This document shows, piece after piece, positions 45,797 through 57,439 of a stretch of 64,000 nucleotides of DNA. Location: NCBI GenBank assembly GCA_051294375.1, contig CM119267.1:19667546-19731545 (forward strand), in the 5' to 3' direction. Position 1 is the first letter of the stretch, and every line of letters starts with the position of its first letter. The DNA comes from Paraspadella gotoi (lineage: Eukaryota > Chaetognatha). The position numbers and the translations under genes were made by a program. The notes beneath the pieces were generated by a model, which saw only the letters and a list, made by a program, of their open reading frames with translations, ran no database searches and was not told the DNA's origin.

Positions 45797-47426
45797 TTAA
45801 ACAATCTTTTTCAAAGAAACAATGTCGTAGTCGCTGTCGCCAAACTCCCTCGGATGAGAGTCGCGATCAATACAGGAAATTTTAAAGTTAAACTCTTCTT
45901 GGACGATTCGAAAAAACTCGACTTCGCCGAGACCACGGGGTTTGTAGGAGAAGAGGACGAGAGACTCCGGATGCGAGAGACAATCGACGGTCCGCGCCAG
46001 CGCCCTCAACACATCCGGGTCCGAGGAATATATGACGTCGGATCCGAGTACGACGTCGACGGAGCCGCGAGGGATGTCCGCCCAAACTGACGCTTCGTCG
46101 TCGGTCCAGTTGAGCGGCCGACAGGACACACGGTGGAGGCGGTCGCCGATTTGAGCTCGATTACCTTCCAAGCATCGACCGGTGTGGTCGACGGCGTCTG
46201 AATGATCAGTGAGAACGACCTCGGCAGCCCCCAACAGGCCCGCCACCATGCCAACCAGCCCGCAACCCGCGCCAAGTTCCACCGCTTTTTTATTTGACCA
46301 AAAACGAGGGTTGGGGTGACTGGTTTCCAGATATTTCGCCAAAAGATAGGAACCGTCCCAAAGCTTCAAATGGGTATTACGATTTACAGATATTTCTTTC
46401 TCTACATGGTGACAATTTTACAAGCGCCGGTAGAAAAACGCTGTCATTTTCAAACCCATGAAGATTTTTTCAATATTAAATATAAATTTAAAAATAAAAA
46501 CCCAATCTATTTATATATGCAAATTTTATCAGAATCGACTTTGATATGCCTCAGCATTCAGCAATGATAGCAGGAAGATGGATTTGAAAATCGTCTCAAA
46601 TTTTTAAACTCATTTTTTTTAGATTTAATTTTTTTCTCTTACTTTCAATAAGTTTTCTGAAAAAATTTGAAATAAAATAATATTAATATTTTCTGAAAGC
46701 CCTTTCAAATCTAAAGAGAATGACGTACTTACGAATACTGTAGTATAAAATTTAACTGGCCCAGCTTTAATTTAATTAAGATACTCAAAAACGAGACATC
46801 TTTTTAAAAATCAATAGCTGGAGAATAAATTTATGATTTTTATCAAATTGTGATTGGCTATCTTAAATCCTTTTTTCTCAGGCTCTCTCATGATACTTAT
46901 ATAAATAATAATATTTTATGTTATAATAATTTAAACAGGTCATATATTTTGAAAAAAGATTTAAAATTTTAAATAATTCACTTTTAACACTCTTAATTGA
47001 ACCAAGGCTGGGCAGCTTACTTTTTACGTTAGAGCTTTCGTAAGTATATCATTCTCTTAATATTTTTAAGGGCTTTAATAAAGTGCTAAAAGTTCCAACA
47101 AAAAAATTGAATTTAAAAACAGTGAGTTGGAAAATGAAACCCGATTTGAAAAGCCAACTTTCTCCACTCATTGTCAAGGCATATCTTAACTGATCAATAT
47201 AAAATTTTAACATAAACAGTTTTAGTATTTTCTATTTAACCAATTTTTAAAATCAATGAAATAACCACTGGTTTGCAAATGATATCGTATTTCTACCGGC
47301 GCTTGTAAAATTGTCACCAAGTAAGTTTTGATAGGCTGTTAGAGAAGCTCCACAAAAAGAAAAGATTCTTTGTTCTGATTTGGTGTCCAACCGTGGATTG
47401 TTATATCGCCAAAGAACTAACGCCAT
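45797..47426 (-). CDS. METTL21-family protein-lysine methyltransferase, split by a MITE
   Basis: Exon 1 (47426-47318) encodes MALVLWRYNN...IFSFCGASLTAYQNLL. Exon 2 (46401-45797) begins EKEISVNRNTHLKLWDGSYLLAKYLE, with SAM motif VELGAGCGLVG and the family GSDVIYSSDP motif near the catalytic site. The total is 237 residues, the normal METTL21 size, and phase closes (109 + 605 bases). The family methylates lysines on chaperones such as Hsp70 or on elongation factors; the target here is unknown. The 916-bp intron is a complete hairpin MITE except for a few bases at each end. The GT donor is in its terminal repeat and the AG acceptor is its TA target duplication plus the next G. Which METTL21 paralogue it matches is not settled. 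Confidence 0.88.
46405..47321. mobile_element. hairpin MITE acting as an intron
   Basis: TA duplicates flank the element (46403-46404 and 47322-47323). The ends CATGGTGACAATTTTACAAG and CTTGGTGACAATTTTACAAG are inverted repeats of about 50 bp. Interior blocks also pair: about 46685-46790 against about 46980-47085 in reverse complement. The whole 917 bp can therefore fold into one long hairpin. It encodes nothing. The same family is at 23890-25305. TA targets suggest Tc1/mariner-type mobilisation. Confidence 0.88.
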
Positions 47427-47660
47427 AATTTCATAATAAATTGTAATCTTAAAAAAAATTTTGATCAACAAAAAATACAATCAAAAGCTCAAACGAAAAC
47501 TATAAAAAAATAAGTGATTAATTTTCAGAGTGTAATTTCTTTCGTTTCGTTGTAGTGGGTAAGTTTTAGAAGCAAAACTTTTTATTGTTTAAACAATATT
47601 TAACTTTCATAAAAAATAAATCGTCAACTTTTTTTTCACAAAGTTTTTTTCTAAAATTTG

Positions 47661-49327
47661 TTATTTTTCGGTCTCTCCCCAAAGTCTCATGACTTTCAAG
47701 CTTTCCTCTTGTAGTTTCACCATCTTCAAAAAAACTTCGTATTTGGCATCGTGAAATTTTTTCACCTCAAGTCTCGGCTTAATCTCTGTGCCATCGCCAC
47801 CCATTTTGTTCATGACGTCAATCATGCTCTCTTTCCCCGCGGCTTTGGCGCCCAGCATGGCGGCACCGAGCAGAACCGATTCGCTCGTATCCGGCAAAAT
47901 GACCGGAAGGCCCACGACGTCGGCGTGAGTCTGAACGAAGAGATCGTTTTTGCTCAACCCTCCGCACATTGGAAGCACCTGCCGCCGATGATATGAAACG
48001 AGCTAGTAGTATTATATTGTCAGAAAATTTAGCTCACCGACAATCAGATAGCGACTACCTTGATTTTGTGTCCGCTTTTTTCTAAAGCAGCTATGATATG
48101 TTTGGTGCCATAAGCGAGGGACTGAATAGTTGCCAGGTATTGAAGAGCGAGATCGTCGAGGTCGGACGAGAGATTTAGCCCCATTATCATTCCTTTAAGA
48201 GCGGGATTGGCAAGCGGGGATCGGTTTCCGTGAAAATCAGGCCAAAAATGAAGATGCTTTACAGGAAGAAAAACTGTCAAAAATTTGTAAACTCGGTCAA
48301 AACAGCAGCGATACAAACCTTCACCTACTTGTGTCAAATACTCGACGTGTTCCAAATTATGATCATTCCTTAATTTCCTCAAAATCCGGTTCAACTCGTC
48401 GTGAGGGTGAGAGCCCGATTCCTTGCTAATTTTTAGGAGTCCTTCACTTGCGGAGTGACCTTGGACAATCCGATCTAACAAGGAACCCGCTGCGCTTTGT
48501 CCGGCTTCGTTGGTCCAAAACCCGGACACAATCGACGAAAAATACGGGCCCCAAACGCCAGGAACGAAAATCGGGTCGCGTGATATCGCCATCTGAGTTT
48601 AACATTAATTTCATTGTTGCTTTGAACATATCACATTTTCAAAACCAGTAGTTATGTACTCACATGGCATGACGAAGTTCCGGTAATTAACGGTAATCTC
48701 TCCGCCATTTTAAAACGGGATAATGCTTTGCATCCAAAAAGCCCGAGGCCGCCTGCATGAGCGTCGATGAGACTTGTTGCCACCGCCGTCCCTTCGTTTA
48801 ATCCCAGGGCTTCGGCAGCACGCAAAGTCAACCCTGAGCGGCGAAAAGAGAAAGTTCAACGGTTTTTTACATCACATGACAAAAGAACAATTGTAGTTGA
48901 CCAGAGCCGGAGGGCGTTCCAGGTTCTTTCGCGTTCGACCCGATCTTCTGCGCGTTTTCTGACAATAGTTCTTCCAAACCCAATTCTTTCAGAAAATTCT
49001 TGTCCCAAAATCCCGGCAGTCCTTCCGTCAGTTGATAATTCCATTTGCAAACGACGGAGCATGTAGATCTAACGTCAAAGTTGACGAAGATAACCTATTT
49101 TTTTTCTTACGATTTTATTATTTTTTTTCTCGCGAAGAATCTCCACCTAACACCACCTGCTTTCATCCCCCGTTGCTTTCCAACTAAGGAAGTCAGGAAG
49201 TTCAAAGAGGTGACCGATTTTGTTCCATTTCTCTCTCGCCAAATTTCTTTTCAACCACAATAATTTTGGCATAGCCATTTCCGGAGATATTTTCCCGCCC
49301 ACGTACCGGAGGACCTCGTGACAGGTT
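47661..49327 (-). CDS. FGGY: FGGY carbohydrate kinase domain-containing protein, 5' exons missing
   Basis: Exons found are 49327-49157, 49068-48902, 48833-48664, 48592-48059 (with a probable 45-bp in-frame intron after VGE) and 47978-47661. They cover the middle and C-terminal FGGY kinase: [101 protein letters not shown] and [16 protein letters not shown]. The family phosphorylates sugars such as D-ribulose. The first exon starts at a good acceptor (ttttttgaccacgcag) in phase 2, so about 150 N-terminal residues including the first ATP-binding motif must be upstream. I cannot find them between 49328 and 64000. Confidence 0.9.
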
Positions 49328-49503
49328 CTGCGTGGTCAAAAAAATTCTTGAAAATATGATCTCGCCTGACGTTACTATCAAAGAAAATTACTGCAAAAAT
49401 CCGAGAAAAAAAACCGAATGATTGATGCGATAACGAAGTATTGATGTAATAGTAATTGATTATTGATGTAATAGTAATTTATTATTGATATAATAGTAAT
49501 TGT

Positions 49504-49676
49504 GATGATGCAATGATAGTCATTCACTGATGCGATGATAGTCATTCACTGATGCAAAGATAGTCATTCACTGATGCAAAGATAGTCATTCACTGATGCA
49601 AAGATAGTCATTTACTGATGCGAAGATAGTCATTTACTGATGCGAAGATAGTCATTCACCGATGCGAAGATAGTCA
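49504..49676. repeat. 22-bp tandem satellite
   Basis: About eight head-to-tail copies of tgatgcaaagatagtcattcac occur with small changes (caaag, cgaag, cgatg, caatg). Single units recur at about 59010-59030 and, inverted, at about 61680-61730. Confidence 0.85.
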
Positions 49677-49889
49677 ATGTGAAAACGTAAGAAAAAATGC
49701 GAAATCGAATCGGTGAGAACCAAACTCGAAGAGCGCGAAAAAAGAATTGACGGCCAAGGCGGTCAATAGGCCATAGCGGTAGCGGTAGCCATAGCGGTAG
49801 CCGACCAAATTCAAATTTTAATGGGAACAGCATTAAACTAGAGATGCGCATCGTTCGAATCGAAGCTCCTATCAAGATTCTTTTATATT

Positions 49890-50330
49890 TTACTTCTATT
49901 CAAAACTGCATAGTCAAGGCTAAAACAAATTATGTCAATATGGGCAGATTTCGAAAGCTTGGCGTCTTGGGAAGCCAATGTAGGTAGAGCGCGATCGAAA
50001 TTCCCATTTTATCATGCCCAAAATGGTATTTAAATGGATTGGTCAGACCGTTTTGTCCCTATTCCAGAAAACCTCCTGGCTCTTGAGTAAAAAAGACTAA
50101 ATCATACATATCAGTACAGTTTCCGAAACCTTATTGTCTTCTCTACATGATGAAAAAAAGCCAAATTAAAATTCTTGCAATATTAATTGCTTGATAAAGC
50201 AATCAAATGAACTGGTTTTTTAAGTGAAAACTGCATAGTCAAGCCTTCATTTTTTTCAATTTTAAACACAATTGACAGAAACTGTATTGATTTTACTATT
50301 CAAATCAGGTAGAGCGCAGGCTTAATTCAA
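49890..50330. repeat. dispersed repeat block
   Basis: aaaactgcatagtcaag occurs at about 49902 and 50225, and aggtagagcgc at about 49983 and 50310. This suggests two related units of ~100 bp. The first contains the reverse complement of the 4781-4848 repeat. Confidence 0.45.
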
Positions 50331-50439
50331 AAGCGTTTCTCAATATAATGCAAAATTTTAAAAAAGTTCAATAAAAACTTATTAAAAACAAAAATCGTCG
50401 CACAGTGTTGCTTGTGAGTCCTAAATGCTAGAAAAATAT

Positions 50440-50882
50440 TTTTAAAAATTTTTTATATTACTATATAATATATAAAAATATTTATATAATATAATTATAA
50501 TGTTAAGAATAAATTTTTTTATTCAATCCGAGAAAAGTAGTATTATATAATAAAAAAAAATATATATATAAAAAATTATATTTTACAATAAAATTAACTA
50601 ATTTTTCCAAACTGCGACAATTTTTTGTTATTATAGTATAATTAAAAAATATAAGATTAAAATAAAATTTTAATTTTAATAAAATATAATAATCATATTA
50701 AATATAAAAAATCAAAAAAAATTTTAATTTTTTATTTTAATAATAATAACAATAATAATAATAATAAAAATAAAATAATAATAATAATAAATAAAATATA
50801 AATATTTTATTTTTTAATTTTATTTTTTTAATTATAATCATTATTTTATTATTATTATTATTTTATTATTATTATATAATCT
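50440..50882. repeat. AT-rich low-complexity tract
   Basis: Almost pure A/T with long aat/ata runs (about 50740-50880). No gene is present. Confidence 0.8.
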
Positions 50883-51589
50883 GTAGAGATATGTCCCCCA
50901 TTTATTTGTTTGCCTTTTATTATTACCGTTTCTGCCGATAGATGTCTTTTTCCTTTTCTTTAAGAGATTACACTCCTCTTTCCTTTTCTTACCAGATATT
51001 CTAGGCCATGTAGATTTTTAAGACTTTTCCGCCCGTCACCAAACTGCCTTTTACGAGGTTCTAGGACACCCTCATGTCACCATTAGTCACCTTTGATACC
51101 GTTCACAGACAGTGATGCCACGGCCATAGAGCTTGTGGCGAGACCACACTCCAAGAGACTCGTGGGCTTACTCGTGGTCAGACTTTAGGCCCCGTCATAG
51201 ACTGGTGGACGGACTCGTGGCCCACTACATTCGGCCACACTCGGGTGACAATAGCCTCGCCGATTACTCCTTCATCACGGCGAGCCGACGGTTTCGGCGC
51301 AAGCACAACGGCGCTGGACGCGGCCACGCCCACTTCCGGAGGCGTCAGCGGGGGACCTGGGGGACAGCGGTCCTCCGTAACAGCACGACGGCGGTGAAGC
51401 GGAGGCGGCTACACGAGCCACACAGGCAATCGTGTTCGTACAGTAAAAGGCAGAATTTAGTCTCCTCTGGCCTAAGCATCTATTTTGTGTAAAAGATGTA
51501 GAGCTAAAGACGATATTAGTAAAAGATGTTGGGATAAAGATTTTGTATTGTATTACGAAATACTGTCATAAAAAATTGATTTTTTCTCT

Positions 51590-52500
51590 CTCTTTACATG
51601 TCTCGCACGATGGCATCGGTCTCTCAGAAAAGCGGCGCCCCTCAGAACGGAGCAGATGGAGTCAGTCCGGACGAATTTGCCGAACAGCTTGAGTGTCTTC
51701 CGCATACCTTCGAAGGCCTCTTTTAACCGGGCCGTCGAGACAGGAACGTCAGCGGACCGCACGTCTGCCAACAGCATGAGGGAGGCGCTGTTCAACAAGA
51801 GACAGGAGGCGATGCGTCTGGCGGGAGGCTGGAGAGTGAAAACAACTGATCCTCTGGACGAGGAATTGAAAGAGTAAGATAATTTTTATTGGCAAATCCC
51901 GCTTTCCCGCCACTTTTGGTGGCTACGGGAGACGATACGATTATTGCTAATCCCGCTTCCGATTCCGGCTCTCGAACCGGATCCCCGTTGCTCTTTCCCC
52001 CGATGCCCGTCGGTCGCGGGAAGAGGACGAGTACAGGTAGTGGAAGAACGATGGTTGTGGGAGGAACGGCGACGACGACATCGCGGAAGATCAAAACCCG
52101 ATTGCCCGTCGCTTGAGATCCTCTGTATCGGCGCGCTCCGCTGTTCCAGACGGCCTTCATGACTCCGCCCACCTCTGATTTACCTGTACGGTCGCCGCGG
52201 CAGGGCACTTATACGAGCGCTTTCGCGCCGGTCCTGCCCACGAACACCGACTTCCGGGGCGACGACCATGCCGATGGTGAAACGATAGCCACAGTGGCGA
52301 CGGCGACCGCGACTTCTACCGTGGTCACCTCCACAATTGTACACACTACCTCTGCAGCAACGACAGCTCTACCTCCCGTCAGCTTTGCTGATGAGCAGCA
52401 ACGAGCGTTTGAAGAGGCAGTGCAGAGTAGACACATTTTTTCCGCAACAAATTGTCATAGAAACTTCGGAAAACCACCATTCGATTCGAAATAAAATTCT
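51590..52500 (+). pseudogene. decayed reading frames of unknown, probably mobile, origin
   Basis: A frame starting at about 51597 (MSRTMASVSQ) stops after about 40 codons. Another frame (to about 51877) continues with TSANSMREALFNKRQEAMRL, which looks like one coding region broken by a frameshift. Further GC-rich frames to 52494 are Thr/Ala/Val rich. Base composition differs from the surrounding AT-rich DNA. I recognise no domain; an old gag-like sequence is possible. Confidence 0.3.
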
Positions 52501-52747
52501 CTCTTCGAATGATGTGCTATATGATTAACTTATTGAAAGATTTCGCTTGACCCACGCGCGCGTCAAAGTTCCACATGCGTCAGATTCATTGATTTACGTA
52601 TATTTTGAAACGTTGAAGGGATCCTTATGTGATGTTTTTAATCATTATAGATTGAAATGAATGTAAAAATCCGATGTAGTTGTAATTTATTAAAAATTAA
52701 TAAAAAAGTATTAAGCAAAATATACCGGAAGTGTAATTTTAATATTT

Positions 52748-54153
52748 TTAAACCAATTTATCTTCTCTCATGAAAAGTGACGGCAAGAGGCAAACAATTC
52801 TTGCGTTGTTATTGTTAACTGAATCTTTAAACTTGAAGTTCATAAGACACTTTGTTTGGCTTAGGGTGAGATCGACGATGTTCTTCAACGCCCTGAAGCA
52901 TTGCTTCATGTTGCATTTTATTACGGGTATTGAACCATTGTAATCACTTGCAAATTTAACCACCCTCTCTGCAGCATCATTGAGTGGCGAAAAATCCATT
53001 TACAAGCTTGCAGAATGAGTGGTAGTTGACGTTATCATTACATTCTTCACAGGTTTCGACAAAAAAAGATGGCTCAAAGTGACAAAGCTGTGTAATAAAT
53101 TATAATAGTCATTGAAATTAGATATAATTAATATAAAAATTATTGATAAAATATTGCAAATTGAACCTGAAAAAAATAAACCATGAATCAGCCGAAACGT
53201 AATCTTCTAATTTGGCTGTTTTCATATACGCATGGTATTTCCGGCTTTCCCATTTCTACTTGGACCTTTTCAGAGCTCAAGAGGGCTTCAGCCATCGACA
53301 TTCTAGTTGAGTTTTGAGACTTTTTTTGAAGCCAAAGCGAGAATAACCGAGTGGCCAGAAAGATATTCGGTGTATGTAAATCAATCTTTCTTAGTCCAGC
53401 ATGGGCCCCATCGCGATCCCTTGATCGCCACGCCATTAGATCTTCATAAAGGGAGAGAGTAAGGAATGGAGCATCTCGCCATGAATGGACAGCAGAACCA
53501 GTAATAAAATTGAAATGTACAAGATGTAATAAGACATCACGAAGACATCCATTTTCTGCTGGTGACTCAAAACGAAAGAATCACCAACGATCAGCATTTT
53601 GAGAATGTAGAGGCAGCTACCATCCAACGAGCGTGATGTATCGTGCTTAGCCTTTTTGTCATGTGAAGTTGAGCTTCTTTGCCAAGAAAAAGAGACGAGA
53701 TCAACTAGATTCATATTAATATTATTATATGAGTGTGCTTTTGGCAATATAATGATAATTGATTTCTAAAATCTAAATAAATCTGCAAACTACAAAGCAT
53801 TTTGTGCATAATTATTTATCTAATTTTACTCTACTCATATTCTACTAAAAATATGACATTGTAATCTTTTTCCTTAGTTCTTCCTTAGTTCTTCCGAATT
53901 GTTTTCAGGTGAAGCAAAGGGATTCGCGCGTCACCCAGTTTCCAAAGGTTAATTCTAGAGCTACGACATAAGCAGTCTCATTTTTATCTCGTTGGTTTTT
54001 GGGATGAGTGTAAAAAATGTCAAAGAACTGTTCCAATACTGCTGCCCCTTTTGGTGGTTCTGCCGGCGGTGGTCGAAAGTTCGCTAAGCGCTTGCAAATA
54101 CCAAATTCGGCAAACAGAGGAAACTCGCCCCTGTAGCAGAACGAGGTGTTCAT
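52748..54153 (-). pseudogene. fragments of a transposon-type protein
   Basis: Four minus-strand frames lie in order: 54153-53905, 53747-53436, 53436-53188 and 52999-52748. The last contains SPLNDAAERVVKFASDYNGS. This resembles a short conserved segment (ND-AER-V) that I associate with repetitive, probably mobile-element-derived proteins in invertebrate genomes. The preceding frame has LATRLFSLWLQKK. Neither GT-AG joins nor one open frame connect them convincingly, so I treat it as decayed. The family name is not known to me. Confidence 0.35.
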
Positions 54154-54529
54154 GATTAATGGACTGTCTGTAAAAAAATATTATTCTGTAAATAAAATTA
54201 AACAAAGAATAACTATCTATCAGTCACAGAAATTTAATAATTAATACTAAATTATATCGAAAAATAATAAATATTTGTAACTGAGAAAGAGTTTCCAATT
54301 TGGATGTTGTTACCTAGTTGCTTTCAACTCGCCTGGGTCAAGCGAAATATTTTAGAAATTAATTAAATTATATACCAAACGAAAGAGAATTTTATTTCGA
54401 ATCAAATGGTGGTTTTCCGAAGTTTCTTATGACCATTTGTTGCGGAAAAAAAATGTGTCTAGTGCAGAGGGCAGTTAACGATAGAAACTATAAAGCTGCA
54501 CGAACCGAAGAAGATTTTGAGAGAGAGAG

Positions 54530-56180
54530 ATGGCGATGCTGCAGGAAGAAAATGATCGATTAAGACAAGCTGCCGAGAGGCAGTCGGCTCGACGACGTCT
54601 TCGAGCTGCAAGGGAATCTGCAGCCGATCGATTAGCGAAGAGAACACGCGCTCAACGAGTTCCAAATGCTTCGCAAGCGCCGGCGGTCATCTCGGGACCG
54701 GGCGCCGATCTTCCCGCGTTGCGGCGCCCATCCCGATTTCCGCTGAGGTTGGCGCGGACGTCGCGCCTCGGCCGAGAGGTCTGGTCGAGTTAGCAACGGG
54801 TCTGAACGCCTTGCCTGCGAGAAGAGCCGGACCTTCAGCCGAAAACAGCCCGTCGGCGGCGAATCTGACGACTTTGACCGAGAGATTAGTCCGCAATAGA
54901 GATTGTCGCCCAACAACAGGTTGCCGCACACGAGATCGAACGAGAACAGTGGAGACTCGAAAGGGAAAATCTTCAGAGAAATTTCGAGGCCACGGTAATG
55001 AGAATGGTTACATGATTCTAGGCCGCCCAGGCGGCCCAGGCGAGAATGCAGCCCCACGGATAGAAACCCGCCTTCGCCACCTCGGGCACCGCTTCCTCGG
55101 ACCCTCTCATCAGCCCCACGCTTCGACTCTCCACGATTCTTTACCTCAAAGAAACAATCTCAGAGAGATCCAGTGATCGACGCACAACAGGCGCAAATTG
55201 CTCAACTATTCAGAAAACTACGACAAGTACAAGAGAATTTGCGAATCTTTCAGCACACGAGAAATGGTGGGGCGGCTTCCGGGAGGCGTCTCGCTCCTGA
55301 GGCTCTCCCCGCTAGAGACGATCGACTACAACAGTATTTACACTCTCAATCGATAGAGTCGACGATCCGCAATGCTCAAAGATTTACGCCCGGAGAAATG
55401 TTTAGAAACGAAGGTGCGTCAAATAAAGGTTGTCTCGAGATTCACATGAGACAGTGGGAGGCGGCGATGACTCAGCTGGCGTCACACCACAGATGCGTCA
55501 TCAGGAACTACGCCATTGGTTCACGGGCCTCGCCCGTCTCAAACTACAGAAGTACTTCCATCGTACAGACTATTCGGCGGCAGTGGACGAAGCCATCGCG
55601 ATGCTTCACAACGGAATTTGGACGACCCGATGCCTCGCCTCACGAAATGTTTAAAAAGACTGGCTTATCCGGCGGCAAGGCAACGGACGCAACAGAGATC
55701 GACGAGATTACGCGCCTCGAAAACATCGCCGGCATCGCGGAGGCTAAAGGAAGATTACGTGATTTGAATCGCGACACGGTAATTTCGGAGATCCTCGACG
55801 CGAAATTTCCTCAGTGGAAAGACAAATTCGCCGAAGAAAACTCTCAATCAATCTTTAGAAACGGCCGAAAACTCACGCTTCACGAACTGATCGAATTCCT
55901 CAAAATTCACCTAGTCGCGGTGAAGTCGGTATACCATAAAAAGAAAAAGACGACGACGACGACCTTGTAGCGGCGGTTGCGGCGAACGCCGGCCCACCCC
56001 CCCCGTCGACGAACGGTGGGGGCGTAGTGGAGCAACAGAAAGAAACAAAGGCTACAGATTCATTCGATTCGTCCGACGCAGCTGACCCCGCTTTACCAGA
56101 GCCGCAAAAGAAAAAGAAAAAGAGACAGCGAAAAGCGAGCGTAACAGAAGCGGCGCCCCCGGCGCCTCCCCCGGAAGCTG
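54530..56180 (+). pseudogene. decayed gag-like region of an LTR retroelement
   Basis: Overlapping plus-strand frames (54530-54793, 54811-55176, 55173-55970, 56027-56317) look like one coding region broken by frameshifts. It starts with a Glu/Arg-rich coiled coil (LQEENDRLRQAAERQSARRR) and moves through a Gln-rich linker. In an alternate frame near 55500, LRHWFTGLARLKLQKYF resembles a capsid-type helix. It ends in Lys-rich runs. It is described as an old, inactive copy; no intact protein is inferred. Confidence 0.4.
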
Positions 56181-56191
56181 GATGTGCCTAC

Positions 56192-56560
56192 GTCACAGCA
56201 CAACGGCCGATTTATCTGGCCGTTTCAGAGGTCACCCTTTTCCTTAGGTTCGGTTGTAGGGACTATCCCGTTAACAGTTCTATCATAACCTGTAACAGAG
56301 GACTAGTATACCTATGAATTTATAAACAAAACCAGCGCTTGCTATCCTGTCTCCGTCACAGACTACCACGTGAATAGTCAGCGAGGATTATCATATATTA
56401 ATGGGGAATGAACCGTTCCTGTCTATTATGACATAGTCCCGTCATTAGAACATTTCACCAACATAGTCCAATTAGTTAATAAATGTACATTCGTATTCTT
56501 CACACCGTATCTGCGTGTCTCATCCTATACTCATATCGTTACTCCACGACAATCGCTACA
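56192..56560 (+). repeat. LTR-like segment
   Basis: The stretch begins tgtgcctacgtcacagcac and ends cgacaatcgctaca, with an aataaa signal near 56480, which suits a TG...CA long terminal repeat. I found no partner copy in the window, so it may be a solo repeat or chance. Confidence 0.3.
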
Positions 56561-56994
56561 TGAGCCTCCATCTTTTTGTCTCATGTTTTTATGATTCGCC
56601 TTCTAGCTAGAGCTCTTACTCACGGTCGTGAGCTGGCTGTAGTTGATGTCATTCTACAGGAATCTCAGGAGCACACTTCGGGACGAGAATATGAGAGACT
56701 ATACCGAGACGCCCTGGGCAACTCCAGGGAAGGAAAAAAGAGGCAGGATTCGCAATATCTCCCTCAGACTTTATGCTCTCTTAATAATGTCTTGACCTCG
56801 CCTCTAAATCCCATCTAGCGATAAGATGGCCGAGAAGCGAGGTGTACATCCACTATCGCTCGCAGGGGAAATCAATCATACCACGCTGCATCGGCGCGGC
56901 CGCCTGGATCGCGCAGACAGAAACGTTCCGGTATAATCAGGTGTGTCACAATCTTCAGTCACAACCGGTCTTTTATGTTCAATCCCTACTCCTG

Positions 56995-57125
56995 CTCTCT
57001 CTCTCTCTCTCTCCTCGTCCTCATGCCTCTATCTCACTTCTCTCTCTCTTCCCTTCTCTCTCTCTTGCCTTCTCTTCCTCCAATTCTCCCTCTGCACCCG
57101 ACTCTCTCCTCCTCCTTATTGCTAT
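56995..57125. repeat. CT-rich microsatellite region
   Basis: Interrupted ct/tct runs. The Ser/Leu/Pro-rich frames through here are low-complexity artefacts. Confidence 0.8.
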
Positions 57126-57439
57126 CTTTTTCCTCTCTTCGCAGCCCTTCCTCTCTTGTACATGCGTACCCTCTTCGGGATCGCGAGTCCAATCGCCACT
57201 GGTTTACTACGTATCTTCGAGTTGTCTGCTAAGGAGACGGAGCCTCTGCTACGCATCTAGTACTGAAACAGACCTACTATAACACTGCCTGGCTGCTCTT
57301 GCCTTCCCCCTCCCACCTGGCACGCCACGCCGTTGCCCGACTGTCTCAGCTAGCTCCACCGACCCTTCTAATCACATCTCCTGTCTAGGTTGTTGCGCGG
57401 GGAACCTGGTCAACATAGTTGACTAGCGATGGCGTCCGC

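Noticed and set aside
49504-49676. CRISPR-like array
   Set aside because: The units are contiguous 22-bp repeats without unique spacers, and the genome is eukaryotic; this is a satellite.
50883-51570. Possible LTR beginning tgtagagatatgtccccc
   Set aside because: No second copy, primer-binding site or target duplication could be found in the window.
56842-57282. 146-codon Ser/Leu/Pro-rich frame
   Set aside because: It is translated CT microsatellite sequence.
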